A stretch of DNA of 64,000 nt from Streptomyces sp. NBC_01317 (GTDB lineage Bacteria > Actinomycetota > Actinomycetes > Streptomycetales > Streptomycetaceae). Below, piece by piece: positions 1 to 7,880 of the stretch (position 1 is the stretch's first letter; every line of letters begins with the position of its first letter). The translations under genes were made by a program, and so were the position numbers. The notes under the pieces were generated by a model. That model was given only the letters and a program-made list of their open reading frames with translations, had not been told where the DNA came from and ran no database searches. The DNA is taken from positions 6,185,001 to 6,249,000 of the forward strand of contig NZ_CP108393.1 of NCBI RefSeq assembly GCF_035961655.1, written 5' to 3'.

Positions 1-2
1 TC

Positions 3-1373
3 GGCGAGGCCGACATCCTGCGCCGCGTGATGGGCAAGAAGAAGGCCGACGAGCTGGCGAAGAACTTCGTCCTCTTCCAGGCGGGCGCCAAGAAGAACGG
101 CTACTCGGACGAGGCGATCCAGGCGCTCTGGGACGTCCTGGTGCCGTTCGCCGGATACGCCTTCAACAAGGCCCACTCCTCCGCGTACGGCCTGGTCACC
201 TACTGGACCGCGTACCTCAAGGCGAACCACCCCGCCGAGTACATGGCGGCGCTGCTGACCTCCGTCAAGGACGACAAGGACAAGTCGGCCGTCTACCTCA
301 ACGAGTGCCGGCGCATGGGCATCAAGGTGCTCCCGCCGAACGTCAACGAGTCCCAGTCGAACTTCGCCGCGCAGGGCGACGACGTGATCCTCTTCGGCCT
401 CACCGCGATCAGGAACGTCGGGCAGAACGTCGTCGACTCGATCATCCGGTGCCGCAAGGCCAAGGGGAAGTACAGCTCCTTCCCCGACTTCCTGGACAAG
501 GTCGAGGCGGTCGTCTGCAACAAGCGGACCGTCGAGTCGCTGATCAAGGCCGGCGCCTTCGACGAGATGGGCCACACCCGCAAGGGGCTCGTCGCCCACC
601 ACGAGCCGATGATCGACAACGTGGTCGCGGTGAAGCGCAAGGAGGCCGAGGGGCAGTTCGACCTCTTCGGCGGGATGGGCGAGGAGCAGAACGACGAGCC
701 CGGCTTCGGTCTCGACGTCGAGTTCTCCGACATCGAGTGGGACAAGTCGTACCTCCTCGCGCAGGAGCGGGAGATGCTCGGCCTGTACGTCTCCGACCAC
801 CCGCTCTTCGGTCTGGAGCACGTGCTGTCCGACAAGTCCGACGCGGCGATCTCCCAGCTCACCGGCGGCGAGCACGCGGACGGCGCGGTCGTCACCATCG
901 GCGGCATCATCTCCGGCCTCCAGCGCAAGATGACCAAGCAGGGCAACGCCTGGGCCATCGCCACCGTCGAGGACCTCGCCGGCTCCATCGAGTGCATGTT
1001 CTTCCCCGCGACCTACCAGCTGGTCTCCACCCAACTCGTGGAGGACACCGTCGTCTTCGTCAAGGGCCGCCTCGACAAGCGGGAGGACATCCCCCGGCTG
1101 GTCGCCATGGAACTCCAGGTGCCCGACGTGTCGTCCGCCGGGACGGACGCGCCGGTGGTCATCACGATCCCGACGGTGAAGGTCACCCCGCCGATGATCA
1201 GCCGCCTCGGCGAGATCCTCGGCCACCACCGGGGCAACTCCGAGGTGCGGATCAAGCTCCAGGGCGCCAGGAAGACGACGGTGCTCCGGCTGGACCGGCA
1301 CCGGGTGCAGCCGGACGCGGCGCTGTTCGGGGACCTGAAGGTGCTGCTGGGCCCGGCGTGCCTGGCGGGCTGA
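3..1373 (+). CDS. dnaE: DNA polymerase III alpha subunit, C-terminal part (5' end outside window)
   Basis: This is the replicative polymerase catalytic subunit. Only the last ~456 residues are present, and the reading frame is open from base 3. The partial N-terminus reads GEADILRRVMGKKKADEL, typical of the end of the DnaE1 catalytic core. It is followed by the AFNKAHSSAYGLVTYWTAYL block, a helix-hairpin-helix stretch (GLTAIRNVGQNVVDSI, about residues 133-148 of the fragment) and an OB-fold region (VVTIGGIISGLQRKMTKQGN, near residue 297) that contacts single-stranded DNA or partners. The frame ends in TGA with a strong hairpin just downstream. Family assignment is secure; the start and the PHP domain lie outside the window. 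Confidence 0.97.
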   Translation, partial: GEADILRRVMGKKKADELAKNFVLFQAGAKKNGYSDEAIQALWDVLVPFAGYAFNKAHSSAYGLVTYWTAYLKANHPAEYMAALLTSVKDDKDKSAVYLNECRRMGIKVLPPNVNESQSNFAAQGDDVILFGLTAIRNVGQNVVDSIIRCRKAKGKYSSFPDFLDKVEAVVCNKRTVESLIKAGAFDEMGHTRKGLVAHHEPMIDNVVAVKRKEAEGQFDLFGGMGEEQNDEPGFGLDVEFSDIEWDKSYLLAQEREMLGLYVSDHPLFGLEHVLSDKSDAAISQLTGGEHADGAVVTIGGIISGLQRKMTKQGNAWAIATVEDLAGSIECMFFPATYQLVSTQLVEDTVVFVKGRLDKREDIPRLVAMELQVPDVSSAGTDAPVVITIPTVKVTPPMISRLGEILGHHRGNSEVRIKLQGARKTTVLRLDRHRVQPDAALFGDLKVLLGPACLAG

Positions 1374-1394
1374 CGTACCACTGACTTCCACGGC

Positions 1395-1430
1395 TGAGGG
1401 GCACGCCCGGATCATCGGGCGTGCCCCTCA
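1395..1430. terminator. Bidirectional hairpin terminator
   Basis: A perfect 15-bp inverted repeat (1395-1409 with 1416-1430) has a 6-nt loop. It lies between the convergent ends of dnaE (+) and the small gene at 1444-1614 (-), so it can serve both. There is no U tract, as is usual for Streptomyces terminators. Confidence 0.85.
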
Positions 1431-1443
1431 CGCATGGGCGGCG

Positions 1444-1614
1444 TCAGTTGTGGCCGAAGCGCTTCTGCTTGCCCTTGTGCGGCATGTCCGACGGGGTTAT
1501 CCGGGACTGCACCTGCTCCGAGCGGTCCTCGGACGACCGCGACTCCTCGGAGCCGCGTGCCTCCGTCGACGGGGCCTGCTGCTTGTTGCGGTCACGGTTC
1601 TTGTTCTTCGCCAT
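1444..1614 (-). CDS. Small basic hydrophilic protein, 56 aa
   Basis: The product begins MAKNKNRDRNKQQAPSTEAR and ends MPHKGKQKRFGHN. It is highly charged, with no hydrophobic segment or Cys, and is likely disordered. A clear AGGAGG ribosome binding site lies 6 nt upstream of the ATG. The start, RBS, codon use and the shared terminator with dnaE make it a real gene despite its size. Similar small proteins occur next to dnaE in streptomycetes to my recollection, with no known function. The Lys/Arg-rich ends suggest nucleic-acid or ribosome contact, but that is inference. Confidence 0.8.
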   Translation of the reverse strand: MAKNKNRDRNKQQAPSTEARGSEESRSSEDRSEQVQSRITPSDMPHKGKQKRFGHN

Positions 1615-1856
1615 GAAGGTGCCTCCTGAGACGGTCCCGGGACCGGGACGCGTTCAGACTCACATATGCCGTAAAGTGCCGCATTTTGGATCATTGCGCT
1701 AGGTAGTGAGCCCATGTCACGGGGCCGGTGTGGGATACGCCACGCCGATGATCGAGTTCCGGACGTCAAGGCTCTTGCCGTCGGGCAGACTCGAAGGAAA
1801 CCCGCAGTAACTCCCGATCGCCCGATCCCGAGGTTGCCGAAAGAGGGGTGGAACAC

Positions 1857-3221
1857 GTGGATCGCTGCGTCGTCCTGGTGGACGCCGGATACTTGCTGGG
1901 CGCCGCGGCGAGTCTCCTCGCCGGAGAACCGGCCCGCTCCCGCATCACCGTCGACCACGCCGCGCTCATCCAGGGCCTGCGCGAGCGGGCCGAGGCCGAT
2001 ACGGAACAGCCCCTGCTCCGGATCTACTGGTTCGACGGTGCCCCCGACCGCGTCCCCCAGCCCGAACACCGGCGGCTGCGCGTCATGCCCCGCGTCACGG
2101 TCCGGCTGGGCGCGCTGACCCGCAGCGACGGGCGCTGGGCGCAGAAGGGCGTGGACGCGGCGATGCACGCGGAGCTGACCGAGCTGGCCAGGAACCGCGC
2201 CTGCTCGGACGTGGTCCTGGTGACCGGCGACGGGGATCTGCTGCCCGGCCTGATGTCCGCCAAGGAACACGGCGTCGCGGTGCACCTGTGGGCCGTGCAG
2301 GCCGCGGACGGCGACTACAACCAGTCCGAGGACCTGGTGGCCGAGGCGGACGAGCGGCGCGTGCTCGACCGGGCGTGGATCACCCATTCCGTACGGGCCA
2401 AGGAGACGGCCGCCGTGTGCCCGCCGCCGCCGGTGCCCCGGCCGGAGATCGCGGCGATCCTGTCGGCGCCGCTGCCGGAAGCCGGGCCCGAGTCCGTGGC
2501 CGCGTCCGGTTCCGGCTCCGGTTCCTCCGGGGCCTCCGTTTCGTCCGGCCCGGCCCGGGAGGCGGACGCGGACTCCGGAGCTGCGGCGCCGGCCACGGCG
2601 GGGCGCAACGGCTCCGGGCCGGCCGAGCACGAGTCCGCCTCGGACGCGCCTCCGGCGCCGGGGAGCAGGGGTGTGCCGACGCCCAAGGACCTCGCGAGCC
2701 TGCGGGCGCCGCTGGGGCCCTCGGCCGGGCCGTCGACCGGTTTGTCGACCGGGCCGTCGGGCACTGCGGCCGCGGGTGCGACGCTCCGGTGGTCCTCGGA
2801 CAAGGGGTGGGTCGAGCGCCCGGGGGGCGGGGGCGGGGGCGGCGGCGGTACGGCGGGCGAACCGCCCGAGACCGCGTCGCTGCCGACGCTGGCGCAGCTC
2901 ACCAGCGCGGAGCAGCGGTGGGCGGACCGGGAGGAGGACATCACCACGGTGGGGGGCGACCCCTTCGAGGTGGGCCAGGTCTTCGCCCGGCGCTGGATGG
3001 GACGGCTGCCGGAGCCGGCGCAGGTGCAGAAGCTGTCCGTGATGTACCCGAGGGTGCCGCACCGGATCGACGGGGAGCTGTTGCGGTACGCGGCGCGGTT
3101 CGGGTTGCTGGCGCACAAGGATGACCAGATCGATGAGCATGACCGGTATGCGATTCGGGCGGGTTTCTGGCGCGAGATCGATGGCCGGGTCGCGGAGGGG
3201 GCGGCGCCGCCGACGTCGTAG
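1857..3221 (+). CDS. NYN (PIN-like) domain protein with C-terminal winged-helix-like domain
   Basis: Residues 1-150 match an NYN domain, a PIN-fold metal-dependent RNase family. The strand RCVVLVDAGY carries the first acidic residue, and VDAAMHAEL and VTGDGDLLPGL carry the others. Residues ~185-340 are a low-complexity Ala/Gly/Ser/Pro linker, including a Gly-only run. Residues ~385-445 (LSVMYPRVPHRIDGELLRYA onward) form a compact helical domain resembling LOTUS/OST-HTH modules that accompany NYN domains. I chose GTG 1857 because AGAGGGG at 1842-1848 sits at correct spacing; a GTG at 1848 would overlap it. Likely an RNA-processing nuclease; substrate unknown. Confidence 0.85.
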   Translation: MDRCVVLVDAGYLLGAAASLLAGEPARSRITVDHAALIQGLRERAEADTEQPLLRIYWFDGAPDRVPQPEHRRLRVMPRVTVRLGALTRSDGRWAQKGVDAAMHAELTELARNRACSDVVLVTGDGDLLPGLMSAKEHGVAVHLWAVQAADGDYNQSEDLVAEADERRVLDRAWITHSVRAKETAAVCPPPPVPRPEIAAILSAPLPEAGPESVAASGSGSGSSGASVSSGPAREADADSGAAAPATAGRNGSGPAEHESASDAPPAPGSRGVPTPKDLASLRAPLGPSAGPSTGLSTGPSGTAAAGATLRWSSDKGWVERPGGGGGGGGGTAGEPPETASLPTLAQLTSAEQRWADREEDITTVGGDPFEVGQVFARRWMGRLPEPAQVQKLSVMYPRVPHRIDGELLRYAARFGLLAHKDDQIDEHDRYAIRAGFWREIDGRVAEGAAPPTS

Positions 3222-3254
3222 CGTTGCGCCCGTTGTCCGTTGCGCTTCCTGCTT

Positions 3255-3340
3255 GTCCTCAATCGCCGGATGGGCTTGTTTGTGGCGTCTGCCCGGTGCG
3301 CGGGCGCGGGTTACTGATGTCCTCAATCGCCGGACGGGCT
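3255..3340 (+). repeat. Tandem pair of the CAATCGCCGGACGGGCT repeat
   Basis: Copies lie at 3255-3277 (one mismatch, T for C in GGACGGGC) and 3319-3340, exactly 64 bp apart. The spacer between cores is also repeated in the next cluster (TCTGCCCGGTGCGCGGGCGC and variants), so the true unit is about 64 bp. Confidence 0.9.
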
Positions 3341-3357
3341 GGGTTTGTCGTGGTGAC

Positions 3358-3499
3358 GGGGGGTGGGGCCTGCGGAGGTACGTATGTCCGGACTGCATGT
3401 TTTACGGCGCCTCAGGGACTTGTTTGGTTCACCGGTAGTCATGCGCCACAAAACACGCTTTACGTCCGGACACACGCACCTCCTCCGACCCCACCCCCC
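3358..3499. repeat. 142-bp imperfect palindrome (long hairpin)
   Basis: The left arm starts GGGGGGTGGGG (3358) and the right arm ends CCCCACCCCCC (3499). Internal blocks also pair: GTCCGGAC near 3386-3393 with GTCCGGAC near 3464-3471, and GCATGTTTTACGGCGC (3395-3410) with GCGCCACAAAACACGC (3443-3458, about 13 of 16). The loop is about 20 nt around 3415-3435. It could be a MITE-like element or a structured RNA; it has no coding potential of its own. Confidence 0.65.
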
Positions 3500-3578
3500 T
3501 CACGCCGAGGGTGAGCCGAACGACCCCGCCGGTCCGGGGAGCCTCGCCTCTGCCCGGTGGACAGTGCCGCTTACCAAC

Positions 3579-3727
3579 GTCCTCAATCGCCGGACGGGCT
3601 GGATTGTGGCCTCTGCCCGGTACGCGAGCGCGGCTTACCAATGTCCTCAACCGCCGGACGGGCTGGGGTGTGCCCCTGCGCGGTGCGCGGGTGCGGCTCA
3701 CCGATGTCCTCAAGCGCCGGACGGGCT
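3579..3727 (+). repeat. Three tandem copies of the 64-bp repeat unit
   Basis: Cores lie at 3579-3600, 3643-3664 (AACCGCC variant) and 3706-3727 (AAGCGCC variant), at intervals of 64 and 63 bp. The spacers are related to each other and to the 3255-3340 pair. Confidence 0.9.
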
Positions 3728-3786
3728 GGATGGTGCCCCCGGCGACAACCCGCGCATACGCAACCGGCCCGCAGCGGGCAAAATCA

Positions 3787-3873
3787 AGCCCGTCCGGCGA
3801 TTGAGGACAATCAGTAACCCGCGCCCCCGCACCGGGCAGACGCACAAACAAAGCCCGTCCGGCGATTGAGGAC
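3787..3873 (-). repeat. Two inverted copies of the 64-bp repeat unit
   Basis: Reverse-complement cores lie at 3787-3808 and 3852-3873, 65 bp apart, with a spacer complementary to that of the direct copies (GTAACCCGCGCCCCCGCACC). Facing the direct copies at 3579-3727, they could fold into a large stem in a read-through transcript. Confidence 0.9.
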
Positions 3874-3940
3874 AAAGGGGGGCCCGGGGCCCCCGACCCC
3901 GGAACATCGGCGGGGTCCACCACCCCGTACGCTCAAGCGT

Positions 3941-4921
3941 GTGAGTACGGTGTGCGTCGTCCGCGATCTCGTCAAGACGTACCCCGCCGCGCCCGGCAGA
4001 CGGGGCACCCCGGCAACCCCGGAAGTCCGTGCCACCGACCGCATCAGTCTCGACGTGCGCCGCGGGGAGATCTTCGGGCTGCTCGGACCCAACGGCGCCG
4101 GCAAGTCCACCCTCGTCCGCCAGCTCACCGGCCTCATGCGCCCCGACTCCGGCAGCGTCGAACTGCTCGGGCACGACCTCGTGGGCCACCCCGAGCGTGC
4201 CGCCCGGCTCATCGGCTACCTCGGCCAGGAATCGACCGCGCTCGACGAGCTGACCGTCGCCCTCGCCGCCGAGACGACGGGGCGCCTCCGCGGGCTCACC
4301 CTGCGCGCGGCCCGCGCCGAGCGGGACGCCGTGCTGGAGGAGCTGGGGCTCACCGAGATCGCGGGGCGGCCGCTCAAGAAGCTGTCGGGCGGGCAGCGGA
4401 GGCTGGCCTGTTTCGCCGCCGTGCTGGTCGGCGAACGCCCCGTACTGATCCTTGACGAGCCCACCACCGGCATGGACCCGATCGCGCGCCGCGCGGTCTG
4501 GGCGGCCGTCGACCGCCGAAGGGCCGAGCACGGCGCGACCGTGGTGCTCGTCACCCACAACGTCATCGAGGCCGAGACCGTCCTCGACCGCGTCGCCGTG
4601 CTGGAGCGCGGCAAGGTCATCGCCTGCGACACCCCCGCCGGGCTCAAGGAGCAGGTCGCGGGAGAGGTCAGGGTGGAGCTGGTGTGGCGCGAGCGCGCGC
4701 CGCTGGACGTGCCCGAGGTCGCCGCGCTGCGCGGGTCCGCGCAGGAGTCGGGGCGCCGGTGGGTGCTGCGGCTCGCCCCCGACGAGGCGCGGGCCGCCGT
4801 CGCGGCGGTGACCGGTGGCGCGGCTTTCGCGGCGCTGGACGACTTCACGCTGGCGACGCCCAGTCTGGAGGACGTGTACCTGGCGCTCGGGGGCCGGACG
4901 AAGGGGCTGGTGAAGGCGTGA
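3941..4921 (+). CDS. ABC transporter ATP-binding protein
   Basis: This 326-aa ATPase would power an ABC-2 type exporter at the membrane. Walker A GPNGAGKST is near residues 48-56, the signature LSGGQRR near 148, Walker B LILDEPT near 169, and the switch His in VTHN. The C-terminal ~90 residues are the extension common to drug and polysaccharide exporters of the DrrA/CcmA type. GTG 3941 is chosen because it gives the usual N-terminus (MSTVCVVRDLVKTY) just before the first strand; the longer frame to 3866 runs into repeat DNA. The permease gene follows after 34 bp, so the two are probably one operon. Substrate unknown. Confidence 0.92.
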   Translation: MSTVCVVRDLVKTYPAAPGRRGTPATPEVRATDRISLDVRRGEIFGLLGPNGAGKSTLVRQLTGLMRPDSGSVELLGHDLVGHPERAARLIGYLGQESTALDELTVALAAETTGRLRGLTLRAARAERDAVLEELGLTEIAGRPLKKLSGGQRRLACFAAVLVGERPVLILDEPTTGMDPIARRAVWAAVDRRRAEHGATVVLVTHNVIEAETVLDRVAVLERGKVIACDTPAGLKEQVAGEVRVELVWRERAPLDVPEVAALRGSAQESGRRWVLRLAPDEARAAVAAVTGGAAFAALDDFTLATPSLEDVYLALGGRTKGLVKA

Positions 4922-4955
4922 GTCGTACGAGCCATACGAACAGGAGCATCGCCAG

Positions 4956-5810
4956 GTGAGCATCGTGCCGGCGGAGGCCGTGTCCGCGCGAGGCGGCGGG
5001 AGCGTGAGGGTGGTCCGGGAGAGTCCCGCCGGGACGACGACGGCGGACGGCGCGCCCGCGCCGCTCGCGCCCAGGGCGCGGCTGCTGCCCGCGCTGGCCG
5101 CCGTGTACCGCGCCCAGATGTCCCGGGCCCGGGTGGCCCGGATGCCGCTGCTGTTCGTCGCGACCTTCCAGTCCGTCGGGATCATGGTCCTGATGCGGGG
5201 GGTCGTGAACGGGGCGGAGGAGTCGCGGGCGGTCGTCGCCGGGGCCAGTGTCCTCGTGGTCGCGTTTGTGGCGCTGAATCTGCTCGCCCAGTACTTCGGG
5301 CACCTGCGGGCCAGTGGGGGCCTCGACCACTTCGCGACCCTGCCGGTGCCGCCGGCAGCGGTGGTGCTGGGTACGGCGGCGGCGTACGCGTCGTTCACGG
5401 TGCCCGGCGCGGTGTTCACGGCGGTCACGGGGAGCGTGCTGTTCCAGCTGCCGCTGGCCCATCTGTGGGTGCTGTTGCTCGTGATCCCCCCGGCCGGCGC
5501 GGCGCTCGCCGGCCTCGGCGCGGCGCTGGGCCTGCTCGCGCCGCGTCCCGAGCTGGCGACGCTGCTGGGGCAGCTCGGCATGTCCGCGGCCCTGCTGCTG
5601 GGCGTCCTGCCGGCGAACCGGCTGCCGGAGCCGGTCACCTGGGCGCGGGACCTGCTGCCGTCCACGTACGGCGTGGAGGCGCTCTCCCGGTCCTTCGACG
5701 CGCGTCCCGACTGGGTGGTGGTCTTCCTGGACCTGGGGGTCTGCGCGGCCGTCGGTGTGGTCTCGCTGGCCGTCGCGACGTGGGCGTACCGGCGTGCGGC
5801 GGTCCGGTGA
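4956..5810 (+). CDS. ABC-2 type transporter permease
   Basis: This 284-aa integral membrane protein is the partner of the upstream ATPase. A ~45-residue polar N-terminus precedes about six hydrophobic segments, including MPLLFVATFQSVGIMVLM, VVAFVALNLLAQYF, the LWVLLLVIPPAGAALAGLG stretch and the final VVVFLDLGVCAAVGVVSLA. The PSTYGVEALSRSF segment before the last membrane helix is typical of ABC-2 permeases. The start is GTG. It acts as the membrane pore of an efflux system; the cargo cannot be told from sequence. Confidence 0.88.
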   Translation: MSIVPAEAVSARGGGSVRVVRESPAGTTTADGAPAPLAPRARLLPALAAVYRAQMSRARVARMPLLFVATFQSVGIMVLMRGVVNGAEESRAVVAGASVLVVAFVALNLLAQYFGHLRASGGLDHFATLPVPPAAVVLGTAAAYASFTVPGAVFTAVTGSVLFQLPLAHLWVLLLVIPPAGAALAGLGAALGLLAPRPELATLLGQLGMSAALLLGVLPANRLPEPVTWARDLLPSTYGVEALSRSFDARPDWVVVFLDLGVCAAVGVVSLAVATWAYRRAAVR

Positions 5811-5844
5811 GGCGGGCGTGGGGCGGGCCTGGCACGATGGCAGG

Positions 5845-6507
5845 GTGACCGCACCCCTGACACCGCCTCACCAGCCGCGACACGATCCGTGGCAGACGCC
5901 GCCGGACGGTGCTTCCGGCGATCCCGGATCCTTGGCGGGCGGCACGTCCGACACCGGCGCGGGGGTCGGGGCGGAGGTGCGGACGGCCGTGGTCGTGACG
6001 GTGGCGCTCGCGGTGGCGGGTGTCCTGCTGGGATTGCTGTGGCTGTGGCTCTCGCCGCGGATCCCGCTCGTCTCGGACGATACGGCGGTCTTCCTCAAGG
6101 ACACGGAGGGCGAGGAGGCGATCGGCGCGGACGGTACGTTCGCGCTGCTGGGCCTCGGGTTCGGCGCGATCGCCGCTGCCGCCGTTTTCCTGTTCCGCAA
6201 GCGGGGTGGCGTCGCGGTGGTGGTGGGGCTGGTGCTGGGCGGGCTGGTCGGGTCGTTCCTGGCGTGGAAGGTCGGCGTGTGGCTGGGGCCTACGTCGGAT
6301 GTGGTCGCGCATGCGCGTGAGGTGGGGAAGGGCGTCACGTTCGACGCGCCGCTGAAGCTGAACGCGAAGGGCGCGTTGTTGGCGTGGCCTGTGGCGGCGA
6401 TGGTCGTCAACCTCGCGTTGACCGCGGTGTTCGGGCCTCGGGATCCGGAGCCGGAGTGGGACTGGAGCGGGTTCGGAGGGCCGCCGCCGGGGGTCGGGAA
6501 GCCGTGA
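5845..6507 (+). CDS. Four-helix membrane protein, DUF2567-like
   Basis: This 220-aa protein begins with a Pro/Asp-rich cytoplasmic tail (residues 1-45) followed by four predicted membrane helices: VVTVALAVAGVLLGLLWLWL, the ALLGLGFGAIAAAAVFLF segment, VAVVVGLVLGGLVGSFLAW and LLAWPVAAMVVNLALTAVF. The SDDTAVFLKDTEGEEAIGAD loop after helix 1 resembles actinobacterial DUF2567 proteins as I remember them. The GTG start at 5845 has a GGCAGG stretch close upstream and lies 34 bp after the permease stop, so it may be cotranscribed with the ABC genes. Function unknown. Confidence 0.75.
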   Translation: MTAPLTPPHQPRHDPWQTPPDGASGDPGSLAGGTSDTGAGVGAEVRTAVVVTVALAVAGVLLGLLWLWLSPRIPLVSDDTAVFLKDTEGEEAIGADGTFALLGLGFGAIAAAAVFLFRKRGGVAVVVGLVLGGLVGSFLAWKVGVWLGPTSDVVAHAREVGKGVTFDAPLKLNAKGALLAWPVAAMVVNLALTAVFGPRDPEPEWDWSGFGGPPPGVGKP

Positions 6508-6536
6508 GGGTGGCGGGCGCGTCCGCCTGACGTCTT

Positions 6537-6559
6537 GTCCTCAATCGCCGGACGGGCTT
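6537..6559 (+). repeat. Single CAATCGCCGGACGGGCT repeat between convergent genes
   Basis: One full copy sits in the 80-bp gap between the DUF2567-like gene (+) and ybaK (-). There is no inverted partner nearby, so it does not form the hairpin seen at 28741-28780. Confidence 0.9.
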
Positions 6560-6587
6560 GATCTGCGCACGGACAGGCCCGAGGGGG

Positions 6588-7094
6588 TCAGGGACGCGCG
6601 ATCGGGGCCAGCGTTGCTGATGTCAGGGTGGTCAGGGCGCCGGGGGACAGTTCCACTTCCAGGCCCCGGCGGCCCGCCGAGACGCAGATCGTGTCGTGGG
6701 ACTCCGCCGAGCTGTCCAGGACCGTGCGCAGGCGCTTCCGTTGGCCCAGGGGGGAGATTCCGCCCCGTACGTAACCCGTCGTCCGTTCCGCCGCCGCCGG
6801 GTCCGCCATCGACGCGCGCTTGCCGCCCACCGCCGACGCCAGGGCCTTGAGGTCCAGGGAGCCGGCCACCGGGACCACCGCCACCGTCAGTTCGCCGTCC
6901 ACGTCGGCCACCAGCGTCTTGAAGACCCGGTCGGGGGACACGCCCAGGGCCTCCGCCGCCTCCTCGCCGTACGACGCCGACGCGGGGTCGTGCTCGTACG
7001 CGTGCAGGGTGTACGCCGTGCCCGCCGCCGTCAGGGCGACCGTCGCGGGGGTGCCCCCCGATCCGGGCTGGTGCTTCTTCTTGGCCTTCGCCAC
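6588..7094 (-). CDS. ybaK: Cys-tRNA(Pro)/Cys-tRNA(Cys) deacylase YbaK
   Basis: This 168-aa protein has the YbaK/EbsC editing-domain pattern: YTLHAYEHD near the N-terminus, GVSPDRVFKTLVADVDGEL (the strand with the catalytic-region Lys), LKALASAVGGKRASMADP and the GYVRGGISPLGQRKRLRTVLD block with its Gly-X-X-S-P motif. It hydrolyses cysteine wrongly attached to tRNA-Pro in the cytoplasm. The start is GTG. It is the last of three - strand genes (TPR-like, LON-domain, ybaK) and may be cotranscribed, with a 40-bp gap to the LON gene. Confidence 0.93.
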   Translation of the reverse strand: MAKAKKKHQPGSGGTPATVALTAAGTAYTLHAYEHDPASASYGEEAAEALGVSPDRVFKTLVADVDGELTVAVVPVAGSLDLKALASAVGGKRASMADPAAAERTTGYVRGGISPLGQRKRLRTVLDSSAESHDTICVSAGRRGLEVELSPGALTTLTSATLAPIARP

Positions 7095-7134
7095 CGGTCG
7101 TGTCCTCGGGTCGGATCGAGTCGGGTCGGGTCCG

Positions 7135-7875
7135 TCAGTTGGGGCTCGTCGGCGATCTGGTCAGGTCCACCGCCGGCAGCGACGGGAGGTGGCGGATCAC
7201 CGCCGTCTCCGACCGGAGCAGTTTCAGCTCCTCCTTCAGCCGCGCCGCCGTGTCCGGCGCCTCCAGCAGCCGCTGCTTCGACGGCGTGTCCAGCACCGCC
7301 GCCGCCGCGATCAGGTACGACACCACCGAAGGCTCGTCGGGCAGTTCGTCGCCCGTCGCCAGCGTGCGCTCCCGCGCGCCCGCCAGCCGCTTCTGGTAGC
7401 TGCGGAACGCCCGCAGCACGCCTTCCGCCAGCGCGGACGCGCCCTCGCCGACCTCCTCGGGCAGCTCCTCCACCTCGGCCGTCAGATAGGGGCCGCTCGT
7501 GTCGATCGACAGCAGCCGGATCCTGGTGGTGCCGGTGGCCATCACCTCGAAGCTGCCGTCGGGGCGTTCACGGATCGTCGCCGCGTCCGCGACGCAGCCC
7601 ACGTGGTGGAAGGCGTCCATGGGTTCGGGGCCGAAGCCGTCGGTGGGACCGCGCTCGGGCGGGGCCGCCCGGTCCGGCAGGCCCGGGGCGGTCGGCGACA
7701 GTTCGTGCCCGTCGCGGACGGCGACCACGGCGAAGCGGCGCGGTTCGGACTCGTCCGTCTTCAACAGCTCGCGCATCAGCGTGCGATAGCGCTCCTCGAA
7801 GACGTTCAGGGGCAGGACGAGGCCCGGGAACAACACCGCGTTCAGCGGGAAGAGAGGGAGGCGTGCGGTGGTCAC
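7135..7875 (-). CDS. LON substrate-binding domain protein
   Basis: This 246-aa protein opens with ARLPLFPLNAVLFPGLVLPLNVFEERY, the hallmark of the Lon N-terminal substrate-binding domain, and lacks any ATPase or protease domain. The middle has GCVADAATIRERPDGSFEVMATGTTRIRLL, the second conserved block, and the C-terminal half is helical. Such stand-alone LON proteins are common in actinobacteria and are thought to bind unfolded protein or peptides, but no activity is established. The GTG start lies 5 nt after the stop of the upstream TPR-like gene, so translation is probably coupled. Confidence 0.88.
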   Translation of the reverse strand: MTTARLPLFPLNAVLFPGLVLPLNVFEERYRTLMRELLKTDESEPRRFAVVAVRDGHELSPTAPGLPDRAAPPERGPTDGFGPEPMDAFHHVGCVADAATIRERPDGSFEVMATGTTRIRLLSIDTSGPYLTAEVEELPEEVGEGASALAEGVLRAFRSYQKRLAGARERTLATGDELPDEPSVVSYLIAAAAVLDTPSKQRLLEAPDTAARLKEELKLLRSETAVIRHLPSLPAVDLTRSPTSPN

Positions 7876-7880
7876 AACGC

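Larger units (their letters stand above)
3222..3940. other. 719-bp repeat-rich intergenic region
   Basis: No credible gene is present. The gap holds five direct copies and two inverted copies of a ~22-bp repeat with core CAATCGCCGGACGGGCT, arranged at ~64-bp intervals, and a 142-bp imperfect palindrome in the middle. Open frames across it only translate the repeats. The 3' end must hold the promoter of the ABC transporter gene, but I cannot pick one confidently. Confidence 0.8.

Noticed and set aside
1497..3398. A long minus-strand frame opposite the NYN gene
   Set aside because: Arg/Pro-rich shadow with no start context; runs through the shared intergenic repeats.
3255..3873. CRISPR-like array from regularly spaced ~22-bp repeats
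   Set aside because: The spacers between copies are related to one another rather than unique, copies occur in both orientations and elsewhere in the window, and no cas gene is near.
3710..5863. A 717-aa minus-strand frame opposite the ABC transporter genes
   Set aside because: Shadow with no recognisable domain; it continues through repeat DNA.
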